A stretch of DNA of 64,000 nucleotides from Margaritifera margaritifera (lineage: Eukaryota > Mollusca > Bivalvia > Unionida > Margaritiferidae): contig JAQPZY010000861.1 of assembly GCA_029931535.1 (NCBI GenBank), positions 186,001-250,000 of the forward strand, given 5' to 3'. Each line of letters begins with the position of its first letter. The first letter of the stretch is position 1. The position numbers were made by a program, and so were the translations under genes. The notes beneath the pieces are model-generated. The model made no database searches, was not told where the DNA came from, and saw only the letters and a program-made list of their open reading frames with translations. Positions 32,960 through 44,215 of the stretch are shown in pieces.

Positions 32960-33900
32960 TCCAGCCTTTTTGCAAAAATCTGGTAACATAGTATCCCTAT
33001 TTCTGTCTGTCTGGCCAGCCAGCCATCACACTTTTGTTTCCACAGTTTAACATTCAAGCCATTTGAGATGAATGGATGAAACTTGGTACCCCAGTGCATC
33101 ATTATTAGAAGTTATGTTGCATACATCTTTGGAGGCCCAATCTTTAAGGTCAAGGTGACAGTTCATTATTTTAAGCTCTCAGTCACACTTTCCTTTTCCA
33201 CTCTAAAACTTTGAAGCCATTTTAGATTAAGGGATGAAACTTGGCATACTCGTACATAATTATTAGAAGATGTGTTATATACCTCATTTAAACTTAGTAT
33301 ATTTACATATCATCATTTTGAAGGTGTATTGCATACCACATTTGGGGTCCAATTTGCAAATTCAAGGTTGTGTCTGAATATTTTAAATTTTCAGAGAAAA
33401 TTTCCTTTCTGCTCAGTAAATTTCAAGCCATATGAGATATAGGCTGTTCTATTTAAACATAGGCACTTTTTAAGGTTTATATGTGAGGGTACTGAGATTA
33501 CTCAAAGAGTTAATTATGAAAATGATACAAAATTCTAAATTGCTTCTGTGGGTGATTTACTCCACATTAAAAAGAATCTTCCCTGGGTCCCAAGTATATT
33601 TTACTGGATCAGCCCCTAAGGAATGAAACTTGTTTTGCTTGTACATCATCATTTGAAGTGTGTGTTGTGTACCACTTGGGGAGTTGGGGTGGGGTCGGGG
33701 TCCTATTTTTAAACTTAAGATCATGGCTCAACATTTTAAGTTTTCCATCACTTTCCATTTGTCTCTATAACTTGAAGCCATTTGAGATTAAGGAATGAAA
33801 CTTGGTATACTCTTTCATCATCATTAGAAGGTATAACCCTTAAAGAAATTCAATCTTTATTGAAAATTGTAATATTTACCCCTTTGTATCGTGTAAAATG
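32960..33900 (+). repeat. Interspersed repeat with tandem units (GAAACTTGG type), including an embedded MITE-like part
   Basis: Several diverged units of 150-180 bp each contain AAGCCATTTGAGATnAnGGAATGAAACTTGGTAnnC followed by CATCATTATTAGAAGnTnTGTTG (units near 33057, 33213, 33600 and 33776). It is non-coding. Between units, 33436-33612 matches the reverse complement of 61843-62020, a miniature element. Confidence 0.6.
33436..33612 (-). mobile_element. MITE-like repeat, inverted copy of 61843-62020
   Basis: Reverse complement of this segment aligns to 61843-62020, with shared CTTGGGACCCAGGGAAG, GCAATTTAGAATTTTGTATCATTTTCATA, CTCTTTGAGTAATC and AAAAAGTGCC. In this copy one terminal GGTACCCAGGGAAGG stretch is missing next to AGGCACTTTTTAAGG. 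It lies in a small RBM25 intron. Confidence 0.55.
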
Positions 33901-34552
33901 TATTATCCTCAGGGGTTATACTACTTGACACAGTGGTAATATTGAACATTTTCATTTTGGATATCAACTTTGCAACGTTAACCTCTGTTTTTCATTATCA
34001 TTGCAAATATCTTAAATGCATGAAAATGTCCTCTCATGTAGAGAGGGTGCCCTCAAAAAAGACTATACTGTGCTTCAAATTCCCTGCTCTGACTACTGGT
34101 CTGGTGACAACACTGTTATGTGATTATGCGATTTTTATTCATTGTGATGTTTCTTGTTATTTATCCCATTATGGCTGCTGAAAGAAAATCTGTTAAGCAT
34201 AGCAAGTCATTTGCATATCACTAAGTCAAACCCCAAAATTGCCTTATATCCACTTGTGATTGTTCATGTCTGTCAGTGGCATAATGGATCAATAAGATCA
34301 GTACAAGACGATGAAGATTATAGATCCTAGATGGGGACATGGGACAGAGATAGGGGAAGTGAAGGGGGGTGCCAAAAAATGTGGATATTTGTCATGGCTT
34401 CCATCTCTTGTTAAGATCTGTCAATCTGAGTTTTCTCGAGGTGCTACTTTCCAAATCCCCCATCCTTTGCTGTAGGAAAACATTTATGAGTAGGACATTT
34501 CAAAACATTTTAAGCAATTGTTGGACTATTTTCTGCTGTAATCTTTTGACAG
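33901..34552 (+). other. RBM25 intron 3' end
   Basis: Intron sequence without recognised repeats. An open frame at 34369-34602 overlaps the exon in another frame and is a shadow. The acceptor is TTTTGACAG at 34544-34552. Confidence 0.5.
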
Positions 34553-34642
34553 AGGTTAAAAAACTGGGAAGCAAGAGAGAGAAAAAAGGCCAGAGAATAT
34601 GAAAAGGAAAGAGAACGAGAAGAGGAGAGAAGAGCAGAAGAG
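34553..34642 (+). CDS. RBM25: RBM25 exon: RLKNWE segment
   Basis: A 90-nt, phase 0 exon of 30 codons (residues 144-173 of the visible protein). It encodes RLKNWEARERKKAREYEKER then EREEERRAEE. Human has RLKNWEIRERKKTREYEKEAEREEERRREM at this place, so alignment is nearly end to end. Predicted to continue the long charged helix. The donor is GAG|GTAGGA. Confidence 0.96.
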
Positions 34643-35216
34643 GTAGGACTGTTTATAATTATACTATTAGCTTACAATGTTTTTGGCATATGATGCTTAT
34701 GCCCAGTCTTCGTTGGTCGCATTACATTCTCAGATTGAGGGTTTTTATACCTCCTGGGTTGCTATAATTGGAGTACGACACAAAAGATTTGTTTGCATAT
34801 TGTGGAGAAAGTAAGATAGTATTATTGCACTTGTTTATATTGGATACGTTAAAAAATGTAATTCTAATGTACAGAAGGATTTGGGGATTTATTTATTGGC
34901 TCCAAATATTTTGCAAGTTTTGGTGTTTATTTTTTTTGTTTTTGCTCAGAAGGAAGTTGGTTTTATTTTCTCTTTAATAAAAATAACTACAATGAATGCC
35001 AATGCTTCCCATTAATGTAAAAGTAAGGAATCCCATATGCCACTCCAGATATATTTTTTCTCCACAGGAGTAGACAGTTGTGAAAATCCATGGTTCTTCC
35101 TGGTTAACCGGCTTTGAAAATCTGGTTGTCCAGTCAATTTTTTTTCTTCAGGTTGCCCAGTAAATTACTGCAGTTGATCCCAAGGGTGCTGTAATTAAAT
35201 TAATCAACAACTTTTG

Positions 35217-35256
<40 letters not shown>

Positions 35257-35379
35257 AATACAAATCATATCTTTGATAAGTTGATAAGTACTTTCAAGTT
35301 CACTGGATCCAGCAAGGGAGTGCGTATGTCAGGGATTGATTAAGATAAATGGAAAATATAAACAGTGAACAGTGAAAAC
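34643..35379 (+). other. Intronic sequence with (AT)n tract
   Basis: AT-rich intron. An AT dinucleotide tract runs from about 35219 to 35254. An open frame at 34768-34977 has no recognisable motif. Confidence 0.5.
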
Positions 35380-35389
35380 TAGTTTTTAG

Positions 35390-36102
35390 TTCTACTGGTC
35401 ATAGAGCTTATGGGATGGCCTGTTGACCAGTGTCCAACGTCTGTCTGTCCATTAGCACAAGTTTGTTGTCGCTACTCCTAAACTACGTGGACAATTGCCA
35501 TTAAACTTTAACACAGATTCATCCCAAGGTCTAGTTAGTCCTAAATGAAAATAGTGCTGCTCAGACATCCAGTACCACACTAGCCAACGTGAAAATCTTG
35601 TTATCACTATTCCTGAATGGATGGTCATATCAACATGCGGGTTTCACTAAAAGACTTCTTATGATGTCTAGTTGGTACTAAATGAAAATGGGTCCAATCT
35701 GACATCCAGTATGGCCAGCAAGGCAGCCATCTTGAAAATCTTGTTATTGCTACTCCTTCTAAATGGAAGTCAAATTAACATTTGGTTTTCACCAGAAGAC
35801 TAATTATGATATCTAGTTGGTTCTGACTGAAAATGGTGCCAATCTGACCTCAAATATGGATATCACAATGAACATACATATCAACATAGGGTTTTCACCA
35901 AAAGTCTTTAATGGTGTCTTGTTTGTCCCAAATGAAAATGTTGGCGATCTTACATCCGATACGGCTGCTACAGTAGCTAATTTGAAAATCTTGTTGCTTT
36001 AAGATTATCTGAGATGGTTTCAACACTGAGCAGTTAAAAAGAAGAAATGGTCTTATTGTGAATTCCTGGAAATTATTTTTGGCAGTCCCTTTAAGGGACT
36101 CT
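35390..36102 (+). repeat. Interspersed repeat, left part, hosting the Penelope insertion
   Basis: Contains three to four diverged units of about 145 bp with ATGATGTCTAGTTGGTACTAAATGAAAATGG, CAATCTGACATCCAGTATGG and TTGAAAATCTTGTTATTGCTACTCCT-like phrases. It ends with GTTAAAAAGAAnAAATGG and GAATTCCTGGAAATT. A second, uninterrupted copy is at 41365-42005. It is non-coding. The Penelope-like element follows immediately after the duplicated target at 36088-36102. Confidence 0.75.
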
Positions 36103-36187
36103 CATTCAAATATGGTTAAAAAGCTTGTACTTCAAATTCACGATAAAAGTCTTTCAAAACCTTATCAATGACAAAGTCTGATCTCCT

Positions 36188-37072
36188 AGATTCTATCTCC
36201 TCCCAAAAATACACAAAAGTCTTATTCCTGGAAAATACCCAGGAAGACCTATTATTAGTGGAAACAACTCACCTACTGAAAAAATCAGTAGTTTAATTGA
36301 CGAACATATAAAACCATTCGTCAAAATTATTCCATCGTATACTAAAGATACCACAGATTTTATAAATAAGATTCAAGCTATTGATAATTTACCGGACAAT
36401 TTCTTTTTGGTCACAATGGACATCACTTCCTTATACAACGCAATGCCCAACCACGAAGGTTTAACATCAATAGCCAGAACTCTGGCTGCAAATAAACCCA
36501 AATATCGTCTCTCCAATCAGAGTATTTTAGCCTTATTAAAACTGGTGCTACACTGCAATAATTTTACCTTCGATGACTCCCATTACCTACAAATTGGTGG
36601 CACTGCTATGGGAACCAAAGTTGCCCCATCCTATGCCAATATCTTTATGGGTGATCTTGAACGTCAACTGCTGAACTCAGCATCATATAAACCTTTTATC
36701 TATCTGAGGTTTATAGATGACATCTTTATGATCTGGACAGGATCTGAGTTGGAATTAAACGAATTCCGTCAATACTGTAATCGTTATCACAAAACTATTA
36801 AATTTACAATGGAATACTCAAATAAAAAAATCACATTCCTTGATACTACTGCATTTTGGGAAAATAATAAAATATTCGATTTAGACTATAAACCTACAGA
36901 TAAACATTGCTATCTACATTATGATTCCTACCACCCTGACCACTGCAAGAAATCAGGTCCATACAGTCAACTGCTACGAATTAAACGTATCTGTACTAAA
37001 GAATCAGACTTCGAGAAACACGCATCAGATCTCATCCAATTCTATAAAAGAAGAGGCTACCCGAGTCAAACT
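36188..37072 (+). pseudogene. Penelope-like reverse transcriptase, mostly intact frame
   Basis: A single frame from 36188 to the TGA at 37073-37075, preceded by an in-frame TGA at 36179. Motifs in order: RFYLLPKIHKSLIPGKYPGR (the PLE start motif), then PIISGNNSPTEKISSLID, then VTMDITSLYNAMPN with the first catalytic Asp, then GGTAMGTKVAPSYANIFMGD (the PLE signature), then LRFIDDIFMIW with the catalytic Asp pair, then KKITFLDTTAF. About 295 codons. The fingers and palm are readable, but the region before the first motif is missing. Confidence 0.92.
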
Positions 37073-37770
37073 TGAATAGAAGCTTAAAGTAAGACTTAAA
37101 AACCATTCAGATCTACTTAATCCGACTCAAAAGGTTAACAAATCTAGCAGTGTGATACCAGCAATCTTTACATATGATAAAGATAATTATTTTCTCCAAT
37201 GTGCAATAAGATCTCTTTGGTCGATTCTCAACTTGACTCTGCCTGAGACGTTCCAAATGGAAATTATCTTTGCATGGAGAATTGGTTCTAAACTAAGCAA
37301 CCAATTAATAAGAGCTAAGTTTTCTAGTAAACACCCAGGTATTACAGGTAAAACGTTCACAAACAAAGTACTAGGTTGCGAGACATTTAACTGCACATTT
37401 TGCTTGAAAATGGATAAATCTAAAATATTTAGAAGCACATTTACAAACCTCAAATATACTTCAAAGTTAAGAGGTCACTGTAGTACACGTTATGTTATTT
37501 ATTTACTCACCTGCCATCTCTGGCAAACAATATGTAGGTGAGACCAAAAGGGAATTCCAAGTGAGAATTAAAGAACACTTAAGGGATATCTGTAATAAGA
37601 GAGAGACCCCAGTGTCTAAACATTTTAACCAACCTGACCACAACATTAATTGTATTCAGTATCAGATAATAGAAATCATCCAATCTGATCCAGAGCTCAG
37701 TAGTAGCAACATTAATCAGAAAGAGAACTTTATTGGATGCACCAATTACATACTCTACAGCTGGTAGGGA
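37073..37770 (+). pseudogene. Penelope-like linker and GIY-YIG endonuclease, frameshifted
   Basis: A frame at 37152-37540 encodes the linker with QLIRAKFSSKHPGI, ETFNCTFCLKMDKSK and HCSTRYVIYLLTC. A frame change near 37515 is needed to continue into GKQYVGETKREFQVRIKEHL and SKHFNQPDH. VIYLLTC and YVGETKREFQVRIKEH correspond to the two halves of a GIY-YIG nuclease core with its conserved Arg, and His and Glu follow. The frameshift in the nuclease core makes this copy inactive. Confidence 0.85.
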
Positions 37771-37830
37771 TCAACATCACTGTTAATACGGGAGCTCAGG
37801 CATTTCAAACTTAAGCCTTTAAGGGACTCT

Positions 37831-39788
37831 TGTTTGTTTGTACATAGCCATTATCCCACAAGCTAGCATGGTATGCAACAAGTGTGATTGGTTTGATTCT
37901 TTAAACTTGCTACATTCCTTTAGCGAAAGTCGTCCAAAAGAAATAAATGTCACATGCTCTACAGTAAAATGCCCATTTCTTGATTAATACACCAATAAGA
38001 AGGTTTTCTAGATCATAGGCGTTCAGCATGTCAAGCTGAAGATGAAAGAAACACTACCATATGTCAGTGTGTTGACACAAGTCAAATACGTGTGAGTTTT
38101 GTTTCTTTAAGGATTCACCTATAGGGGTTTGGTAGTATTGACTTAGATAATGAATAAGCTGACACCTGAGAATTGGTGTGGCCTTTTACTGATAACAAGA
38201 GGCAGACAGTCAACTATGGATTATATGAAGATAATTTGGGCATCATGCTGTAGATCTAGGTACTCCGAGGGCCAATTCAATCATCAGATGTTTTTTGCTG
38301 GAAAATATATAAAATTTCATTATAATTTTTTTAATTATCATAAAAAAATAAACCCCTCTTTTTTAGTTGCCTGATCAGGCTTTCATATTGGGGAAAAATG
38401 GTTGCCCGACATTAATTTTTCGTTGTCCTGGGCTATTGATTTTTCTGCTCCAGTCTGCATGTTTTATGAATCTGTACTGTACACTGAAAGCATATTAGTA
38501 CATTGGAGACAAGGAACCAGTCTACCCCTCATGGCAAATATGGCAACCATAGCAGAGGTACCATTCAGGTGTGTCATAAAAAAATCGCACATGTTTGATC
38601 AGATTTTCTTTGTTATCATTGAGAAATCAGTAGAAATGATATCCAGCAACAAATACAGCGTCTTGGACTTAATTTAATAATGCACCAGGCCTCAGTTTCT
38701 GCAGAGATCCCAACCATTTTGGATTCGGGGCAATTATTTTTTAAAAAAATGTGAAAATTCCAAATTAATGAAATTATAGAAAAATAAAATTTTATGGGAT
38801 AAATTTTGAACAGTAGTTATTGTGTAGACACATGTTGGGAGAAAAGTTCTTCAGCACTTATATTTTAGACCGATACATAGAATATAGTTTCTCGGTTTAA
38901 AAATAACTGTATATAAAAAGAAACCAGTCTATTAGAAAGTAAATAGGTGAACAAATGGTGGCAGAAGTGAAGAGCAAAGAAATCTACAGATAATTCTTGA
39001 GAAAAACTAATGTTTATGGTTAATGTTTTGCCAAAATGTTGAAGGAATTCAGGGTGCTGTTATAGGAGGAATGGATACACCATTTATGGATACACCATAT
39101 TTATTCTTACTTGACCATAATTGTTACTGACTGTGTACAGGTATGTATCACTCGTAGGAAAATGCAATATGCTTGTATAGAAGTTTGTTACTTTTAACAA
39201 ACATATTACACATTCTGGATGGGTCGCTAGATATGGAAAAATTGACAGTGGGATTCCAGATAAGCGTGCTAATGGGTTGGCATCTCTGTTTCTGTGTGAA
39301 GACCTGCATGTATCAGATCAGGGTGATGTTTTGTACATACCAGGTGCAGTTAATGTGTGATTTACTTACATTTTTCATGAAGGGTAACACCGAGTCTTAG
39401 TCAGTTAGACTAAAAAAACTGAATGGTACATATGGCCAGAAGTAAAAATGTGCTAGACCAACTGAACTATTGCTGGTTTAAAGATGGAAATGAAAATATA
39501 CATCAAACTTTAAAGGGGTAATTTTCCATTTTTCATGGGGTACCAGTGTTGTTGGATTTCATGGTTGCTACATGCCATACATTTAAAAGACTCCACAAAC
39601 AAAGATCTTTGTGTGGTAACAATAAATAACCTTCTCGAATTCACAAATTTAAGTACCAACAAAATTTTTGTTTTGCAAAACCATGGAAATATATGAATTC
39701 ACAGTACATAATTGATGCCTGTTTTTTTTCTTTTCTTCAAGGAATTAAATATTTGCAAAAAATAAAATGCATGTATTTTGTATCATAG
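37831..39788 (+). other. RBM25 intron 3' part
   Basis: Starts with the right flank of the PLE insertion (TTGTTTGTTTG, matching the 42000 side of the empty-site copy for a few bases only). The remainder is AT-rich intron. Open frames at 38150-38374, 38402-38677 and 39173-39400 have no recognisable family. A short duplication, ATGGATACACCAT, occurs at 39070-39097. The acceptor is ATCATAG at 39782-39788. Confidence 0.5.
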
Positions 39789-39862
39789 TCCAGGGAAGCC
39801 AGAAGGCTGAAAGAATTCCTAGAAGACTATGATGATGAGAGAGATGATCCAAAGTTTTACAA
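39789..39862 (+). CDS. RBM25: RBM25 exon: LKEFLEDYDD segment
   Basis: A 74-nt exon, phase 0 in and two extra bases out. It encodes SREARRLKEFLEDYDDERDD then PKFY, matching human EAKRLKEFLEDYDDDRDDPKYY. These are residues 174-198 of the visible protein, closing the long charged helix before the next Lys/Glu-rich block. The donor is AA|GTGAGT. Confidence 0.96.
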
Positions 39863-40661
39863 GTGAGTCATATTTATAGGATATTGTGTGTGTGTGCATG
39901 CATGTATGTATGTATGTGCATGTGTATTAGGATTTAACAGCAAGTCAGCACAATACTGCCAATATGGTGCCAATTAAAAGTTCAGTTCTAAAATGTCACT
40001 ATAAAGAATTGCAAAAAAACTATATTCATCCAACTAAACATAAACATTAAGTACTGCAAAAAAAAGATAAAAGTAAAAATGTTAAAATTATGTAAAGGGT
40101 ATGTAAAAAAAAATGATAAAAGTAAAAAATATAATTTTCTTAAAATGTTGGATTATTTATAGAATATAGATCAAGTAGGATTTGTTTATAGGATATATAT
40201 CAAGTAGGACTTAATTAAAGAGGAGCCTGTTCTGTTTCCCTCTCTTTGTCTCTATCTCTTTCATCCTGTCTGTATGTATGTCTGAGTTATGTTTGTCCAT
40301 CCATTTATCTCTTAAGAGGCATGTTATAACTGATAAATATGGAATTTGAATAAAAACCAACGTAGTTTAATGCTGTATACATGAATTTGGAGAGGAAATG
40401 TTCCTTTCAAATTTTGAAATGTTGATTAGGAACTTGGAGAATTACAACACCATTTTACTACTGCCATGGTAGGGGAAAAAATAGAAGTAATTACATGCCT
40501 GTGTAATAACAAATAATTTAGTGGCATTCCATTCCTTCAAAGAAGATTGAAATTGACTTCCCTGCTTGGATATCTGCTTCATTGTTGAAGGTAGGCAACA
40601 CTCAACATACCATGCCTAACAAGTATTTTTTGCTGGTTTAACAATAATAATTCTTAAACAG
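39863..40661 (+). other. Short RBM25 intron with TG/TATG tract
   Basis: A 799-bp intron. A simple-sequence tract with TGTGTGTG, then GCATGCATGTATGTATGTATGTGC, lies at 39884-39926. The rest is AT-rich. The acceptor is TTAAACAG at 40654-40661. Confidence 0.6.
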
Positions 40662-40812
40662 GGGAAGTGCATTGGAGAGAAGGTTGAGAGAAAGACAGAA
40701 GGAAAAGGAGGCAGATGCTCGTGATAGGCAGAAGGAGAAAGAAGAATTAGAAGAAATTCGCAGAAAGCTGCTTGAGGAAGGCCATCCAGATATTGAGGCT
40801 GAGATTGCAAAG
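40662..40812 (+). CDS. RBM25: RBM25 exon: REKEEL and EEGHPD segment
   Basis: A 151-nt exon whose first base completes the Lys codon from the previous exon. It encodes GSALERRLRERQKEKEADAR, then DRQKEKEELEEIRRKLLEEG, then HPDIEAEIAK. Human has RGSALQKRLRDREKEMEADERDRKREKEELEEIRQRLLAEGHPDPDAE. These are residues 198-248 of the visible protein. The donor is AAG|GTAACA. The opposite-strand frames here are shadows. Confidence 0.97.
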
Positions 40813-41364
40813 GTAACAAGATATTGCTTGTCTTTTTGTATCTTCCAAACTTTTTTAATGAAGGTTCTACAGAGCACAATATCTGACTAGTAAATTGTAT
40901 TCTGATTAACCCTCCCAGTATTTAACTTTAAAACTTGTTCCCAAATCTTACAATTGACAGTGACTGTTGTTGCCAGTGTGCCAAAATAGGTACAAATATA
41001 TATTCAGAGATGCCAACCATTCCAATTTTGTTGGAATCATTCCTATTTTTAACCTCAGATTGCACCAGTATGATCACAGTTGTCAGATTCTGATTTTCAA
41101 GTCAGGTATAATGTTATGTAGGCGAACTGCAATTTGATCACTGGCATATCTAGATCACAGAAATGTCTGTAATGCCAGATTGTAATTCTTTTGTGAAAGC
41201 AAACCTAAGCATTTGCTTCCCAAATTTTTTTAAAAATTGACCAGTCAGAATTTGTGTCAGCTAAGCACCCTGATTCACCTGAGAAAGTTCAAGAAATATG
41301 TCATGCTAAAAGTGGCAAATCAGGATTATTCCACAACAGAAAACCTGCTGCTGGAAGACATGTG
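40813..41364 (+). other. Intronic sequence without recognised features
   Basis: AT-rich intron sequence after the exon donor, with no family resemblance in either strand. Confidence 0.5.
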
Positions 41365-42005
41365 GTGTGTAGTTCGTCTTAAATAACAATTGTGCCAATC
41401 TGACATCCAATATAACCACCATAGTGGCCATCTTTAAAATCTGATCGCTGCTCCTTCTGACTAGAAAGAATATCAACATTGTGTTTTCACCAGAAGACTT
41501 CTTATGTTGTCCAGTTGGTACCAAATGAAAATGGTGCCAATCTAACATCCAGCATGGCCACCACGGCAGTCATCCTGAAAATCATGTTATTGCTACTTCT
41601 CTTAAATGGAAAATCATAATGACTTTGGGTTTTCACCAGAAGACTAATTAGGATATCTAGTTGGTCCTGAATGAAAACGGTGCTGATCTGACCTCAAATA
41701 GGGATACCACAATGAACATATTGAACATCTTGTCACCAATTCTCCTGAATAAGTGGTCATATCAACATGGGGTTTTAACCAGAAGTCTTTTAATGGTGTA
41801 TAGTTTGTTCTAAATGACAATGGTGCCAATCTTTCATCCAGTATCGCTGCCACAGTGGTTAATTTTAAAATCTTGTTGCTCAAGAATATCAGATATGGTT
41901 TTAACACTCAGTAGTTAAAAAGAACAAATGGGCTCATCTTGAATTCCTGGAAATTCTTTTCTGACATTGTAACATCAGTCCCTCCAAGGAACTCTTGTTT
42001 AAAGC
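41365..42005 (+). repeat. Interspersed repeat, uninterrupted copy (empty site of the Penelope insertion)
   Basis: Aligns to 35500-36102 with the same unit phrases (GGTGCCAATCTnACATCCAGnATGGCC, CACCAGAAGACTnnTTATG, CTAGTTGGTnCTnAATGAAAA) and the same end (GTTAAAAAGAACAAATGGnCTnATnTTGAATTCCTGGAAATT). After CCTCCAAGGAACTCT it continues directly into TTGTTTAAA, as expected if the Penelope copy inserted at the equivalent position of the other repeat. Confidence 0.75.
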
Positions 42006-42202
42006 TGGCATTCCTTTTTCACATTGGTATGGGTTGGCATCTCTGTATAAAGTATTATTTAGCGCAAATTTTTATTATCATATAGGACTTGAATGTTTTG
42101 TTTGCTTTGTATTTGTTGGTAAATCTGCCATGCCCAAGAAATTACCATCATGAAAGAAATGGATTATAGAATTAGACAGTAGTTCAGATGTGTATAGCTG
42201 GT

Positions 42203-42510
42203 TTTCTTCATAACTTTACTGTGATGATGGCTGCAAGCAGTTCATAATTCATACAACCTTGAAAAATCCTTGAATTTGAGGAGTTACCTTGAAAACTCCT
42301 TGAAATTTACACAATTCGGTTCCCATGCCACAGGGAAATTGGGAAAAAGTTGGTTTCTTCATAACTTTACTGTGATGATGGCTGCAAGCAGTTGTTCATA
42401 ATTCATACAACCTTGAAAAATCCTTGAATTTGAGGGGTTGCCTTCAAAACTCCTTGAATTTAACACAATTTGGTTCCCATGCCACAGGAAATCGGGAAAA
42501 AGTTGGAAGA
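42203..42510 (+). repeat. Tandem duplication, two units of about 152 bp
   Basis: TTTCTTCATAACTTTACTGTGATGATGGCTGCAAGCAGTT starts each unit (about 42203 and 42353), and each ends with a GGTTCCCATGCCACAGG phrase and GGGAAAAAGTTGG. The two differ by few substitutions and a 3-bp indel, so the duplication is recent. It includes the left end of repeat copy B. Confidence 0.85.
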
Positions 42511-43841
42511 AAGAATAGGTTTGTTCCTAACCTTGAAGAGCTCTTTAATTTTACAAGTATTGATCAAAGTCAGCGGAAAACCAGGAATTTTAAGTGGCCA
42601 CTTGATCGTATTTGAGTCGTAATTGATCTTTGCCTATTATTTTGTAGTCCGCACTGGAAACATGGTGTCAAGCATTATTGTCAATAGTAACCTTTGATAC
42701 CCCCAACTCACCATTACTAGGAGTTTACTATCAGACCTTGCTAAATATGTAGAAATATACTGACTGTTGGCGCAATTTTCAATGCAGAATCCCATGCTTT
42801 GAGTGTTCTTAACAATGACTGCATAAAACATATGGTCAATAGAAAGATTTAATTGAAAGTAGATGTCAGGGCACCAACCAAACGTCCTGACTGTGCAAAA
42901 ATTGGATGTTCGAGGAAAACTTGACTGCTTACTCATCCCTGTGCAGAGTAGATGCAGATTCGTACCTTGAGAATATCTGTGCATTTCTACCCATAACAAG
43001 CTCTGAAGCTCAATAATGCTCAACTTCTAGCATACTTCAGTTATTAATTACTTTTGCCTACTTGTTTTCAATCCAGAACATATTGCAAAGGAAGCTGACT
43101 TTGCTTTTTTACAGTCACCCGATGCAAACTTGATACTAAAACGGGTTCAGATCATGAACATATTATGTTCAAAGCGAAGACAGCAGGCTTAAAACCCATG
43201 TAGTATCAAGCTTGTGTCAGGTGCCAGTGTTTAATTCAGTAAGAGCATAAGTAGTGTAGTGACAAGTGTACCTTGTTGAATAAAAGTGATGACTGGGATG
43301 AGTATCTGTTGCAGCTCCAGGGATGAGTATCTGTTGCAACTCACTCGTTCCAAGGAGGAGTGCATAGAAGAGTTTTCTCTGAGACCTGCAAAAGTGGAGT
43401 TTTTAAACAAAATTCAATCCTTCAGTTGATACAACAGCGTATAATTTTTAGGGCTTCTTGTCAAAATTTAAAACAACCCTTCTCGAAAAAAAAAAAACAA
43501 TTTTCTTTAATACCAAAATATGCTGTTAAGCAGAGGAAAGCTAACATTTTTATTTTGTAAATTAAAATGACTTACATGAAAATGTATATGAATATCAATA
43601 ATTGTACTTGTTTCTAGTGTTCATCCTGTGGTACATTGTCACGTTTAATTAAGATGTTATGGGAGAGTCTCAAAAAAGAAACAGTTTTTGATTTTAAAAA
43701 TGCACATTTTCTAAGCCAAAATGTATTTTTAAATCTGTTCAGTAAGGTTCATAAGTGAACCTTAAAAAAAATTGATTACATCCAGGAAGAAAACCTTGAA
43801 AAGACCTGGACATTTTGTATTCAAAAAGTATGGGAACCCTG
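42317..43841 (+). mobile_element. CAGGGTTCCC-end element, copy B
   Basis: The left end (GGTTCCCATGCCACAGGGAA, about 42318) has been duplicated at 42472. The right end GGGAACCCTG is at 43832-43841. It aligns to copies A and C at both sides (AATTTTACnATnAGACCTTGCTAnATA near 42730, CCTTAAAAAAAATTGATT near 43757). The middle region (about 42890-43420) is not shared with copy A or C. A flanking duplication is no longer visible because the left end is rearranged. A 128-codon minus-strand frame at 42637-43023 has a related frame in copy C but a stop in copy A. Confidence 0.6.
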
Positions 43842-43847
43842 AATGAT

Positions 43848-44215
43848 ACACAACAAGGGTAGTTAACAAAGTAACATTGGAGTGATTCAATTTCCATAAG
43901 ACAAAATACTCCTTGAAAACTTTCAGAAGTCCTTGAAAACATATTGAAAAATCCTTGAAAATAAACTCTTCAGAGCTGTACAAACATTTTGTGTGAATCA
44001 ACCAGACAGTTTACTTTTTGTATCGCCTGTGTTGCATATAGCAGGGCATAGGTATTAGTTTTGTGATGGCAGCAATGTCTCTATAAGCATGTTTAAAGTT
44101 GGTCCTGAAGGTTTTTGAAAGTCGTGTACTGCGTAGCATTGTTTCGGGGCTAAACAATCTGTTCCTTAGCCACCTTGTTTTGAAAATGCTTTCACTTCTT
44201 TCTTTGTTATTAAAG
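43848..44215 (+). other. RBM25 intron 3' end
   Basis: AT-rich intron with several CCTTGAAAA phrases (43912-43960), like those near the ends of the CAGGGTTCCC family. The acceptor is TTATTAAAG at 44207-44215, with a T-rich tract at 44199-44210. Confidence 0.5.

Larger units (their letters stand above)
36103..37815 (+). mobile_element. Penelope-like retroelement (PLE), 5'-truncated, with 15-bp target duplication
   Basis: CCTTTAAGGGACTCT is present exactly at 36088-36102 and again at 37816-37830. The paralogous repeat at 41365-42005 carries a single related site (CCTCCAAGGAACTCT, 41981-41995), which is the empty-site control. The 1,713-bp insert codes for reverse transcriptase followed by a GIY-YIG endonuclease domain, the order typical of PLEs. 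It is decayed by a few frameshifts and lacks the N-terminal region, so it arrived or was left incomplete. Confidence 0.9.

Noticed and set aside
40638..40879. Two overlapping minus-strand frames of 79 and 87 codons
   Set aside because: Shadows of the REKEEL exon of RBM25.
42637..43023. 128-codon minus-strand frame in copy B, with a related frame in copy C (45758-46036)
   Set aside because: The shared region follows simply from the repeat similarity. The same frame has a stop in copy A, and no family is recognised, so there is no sign of coding constraint.
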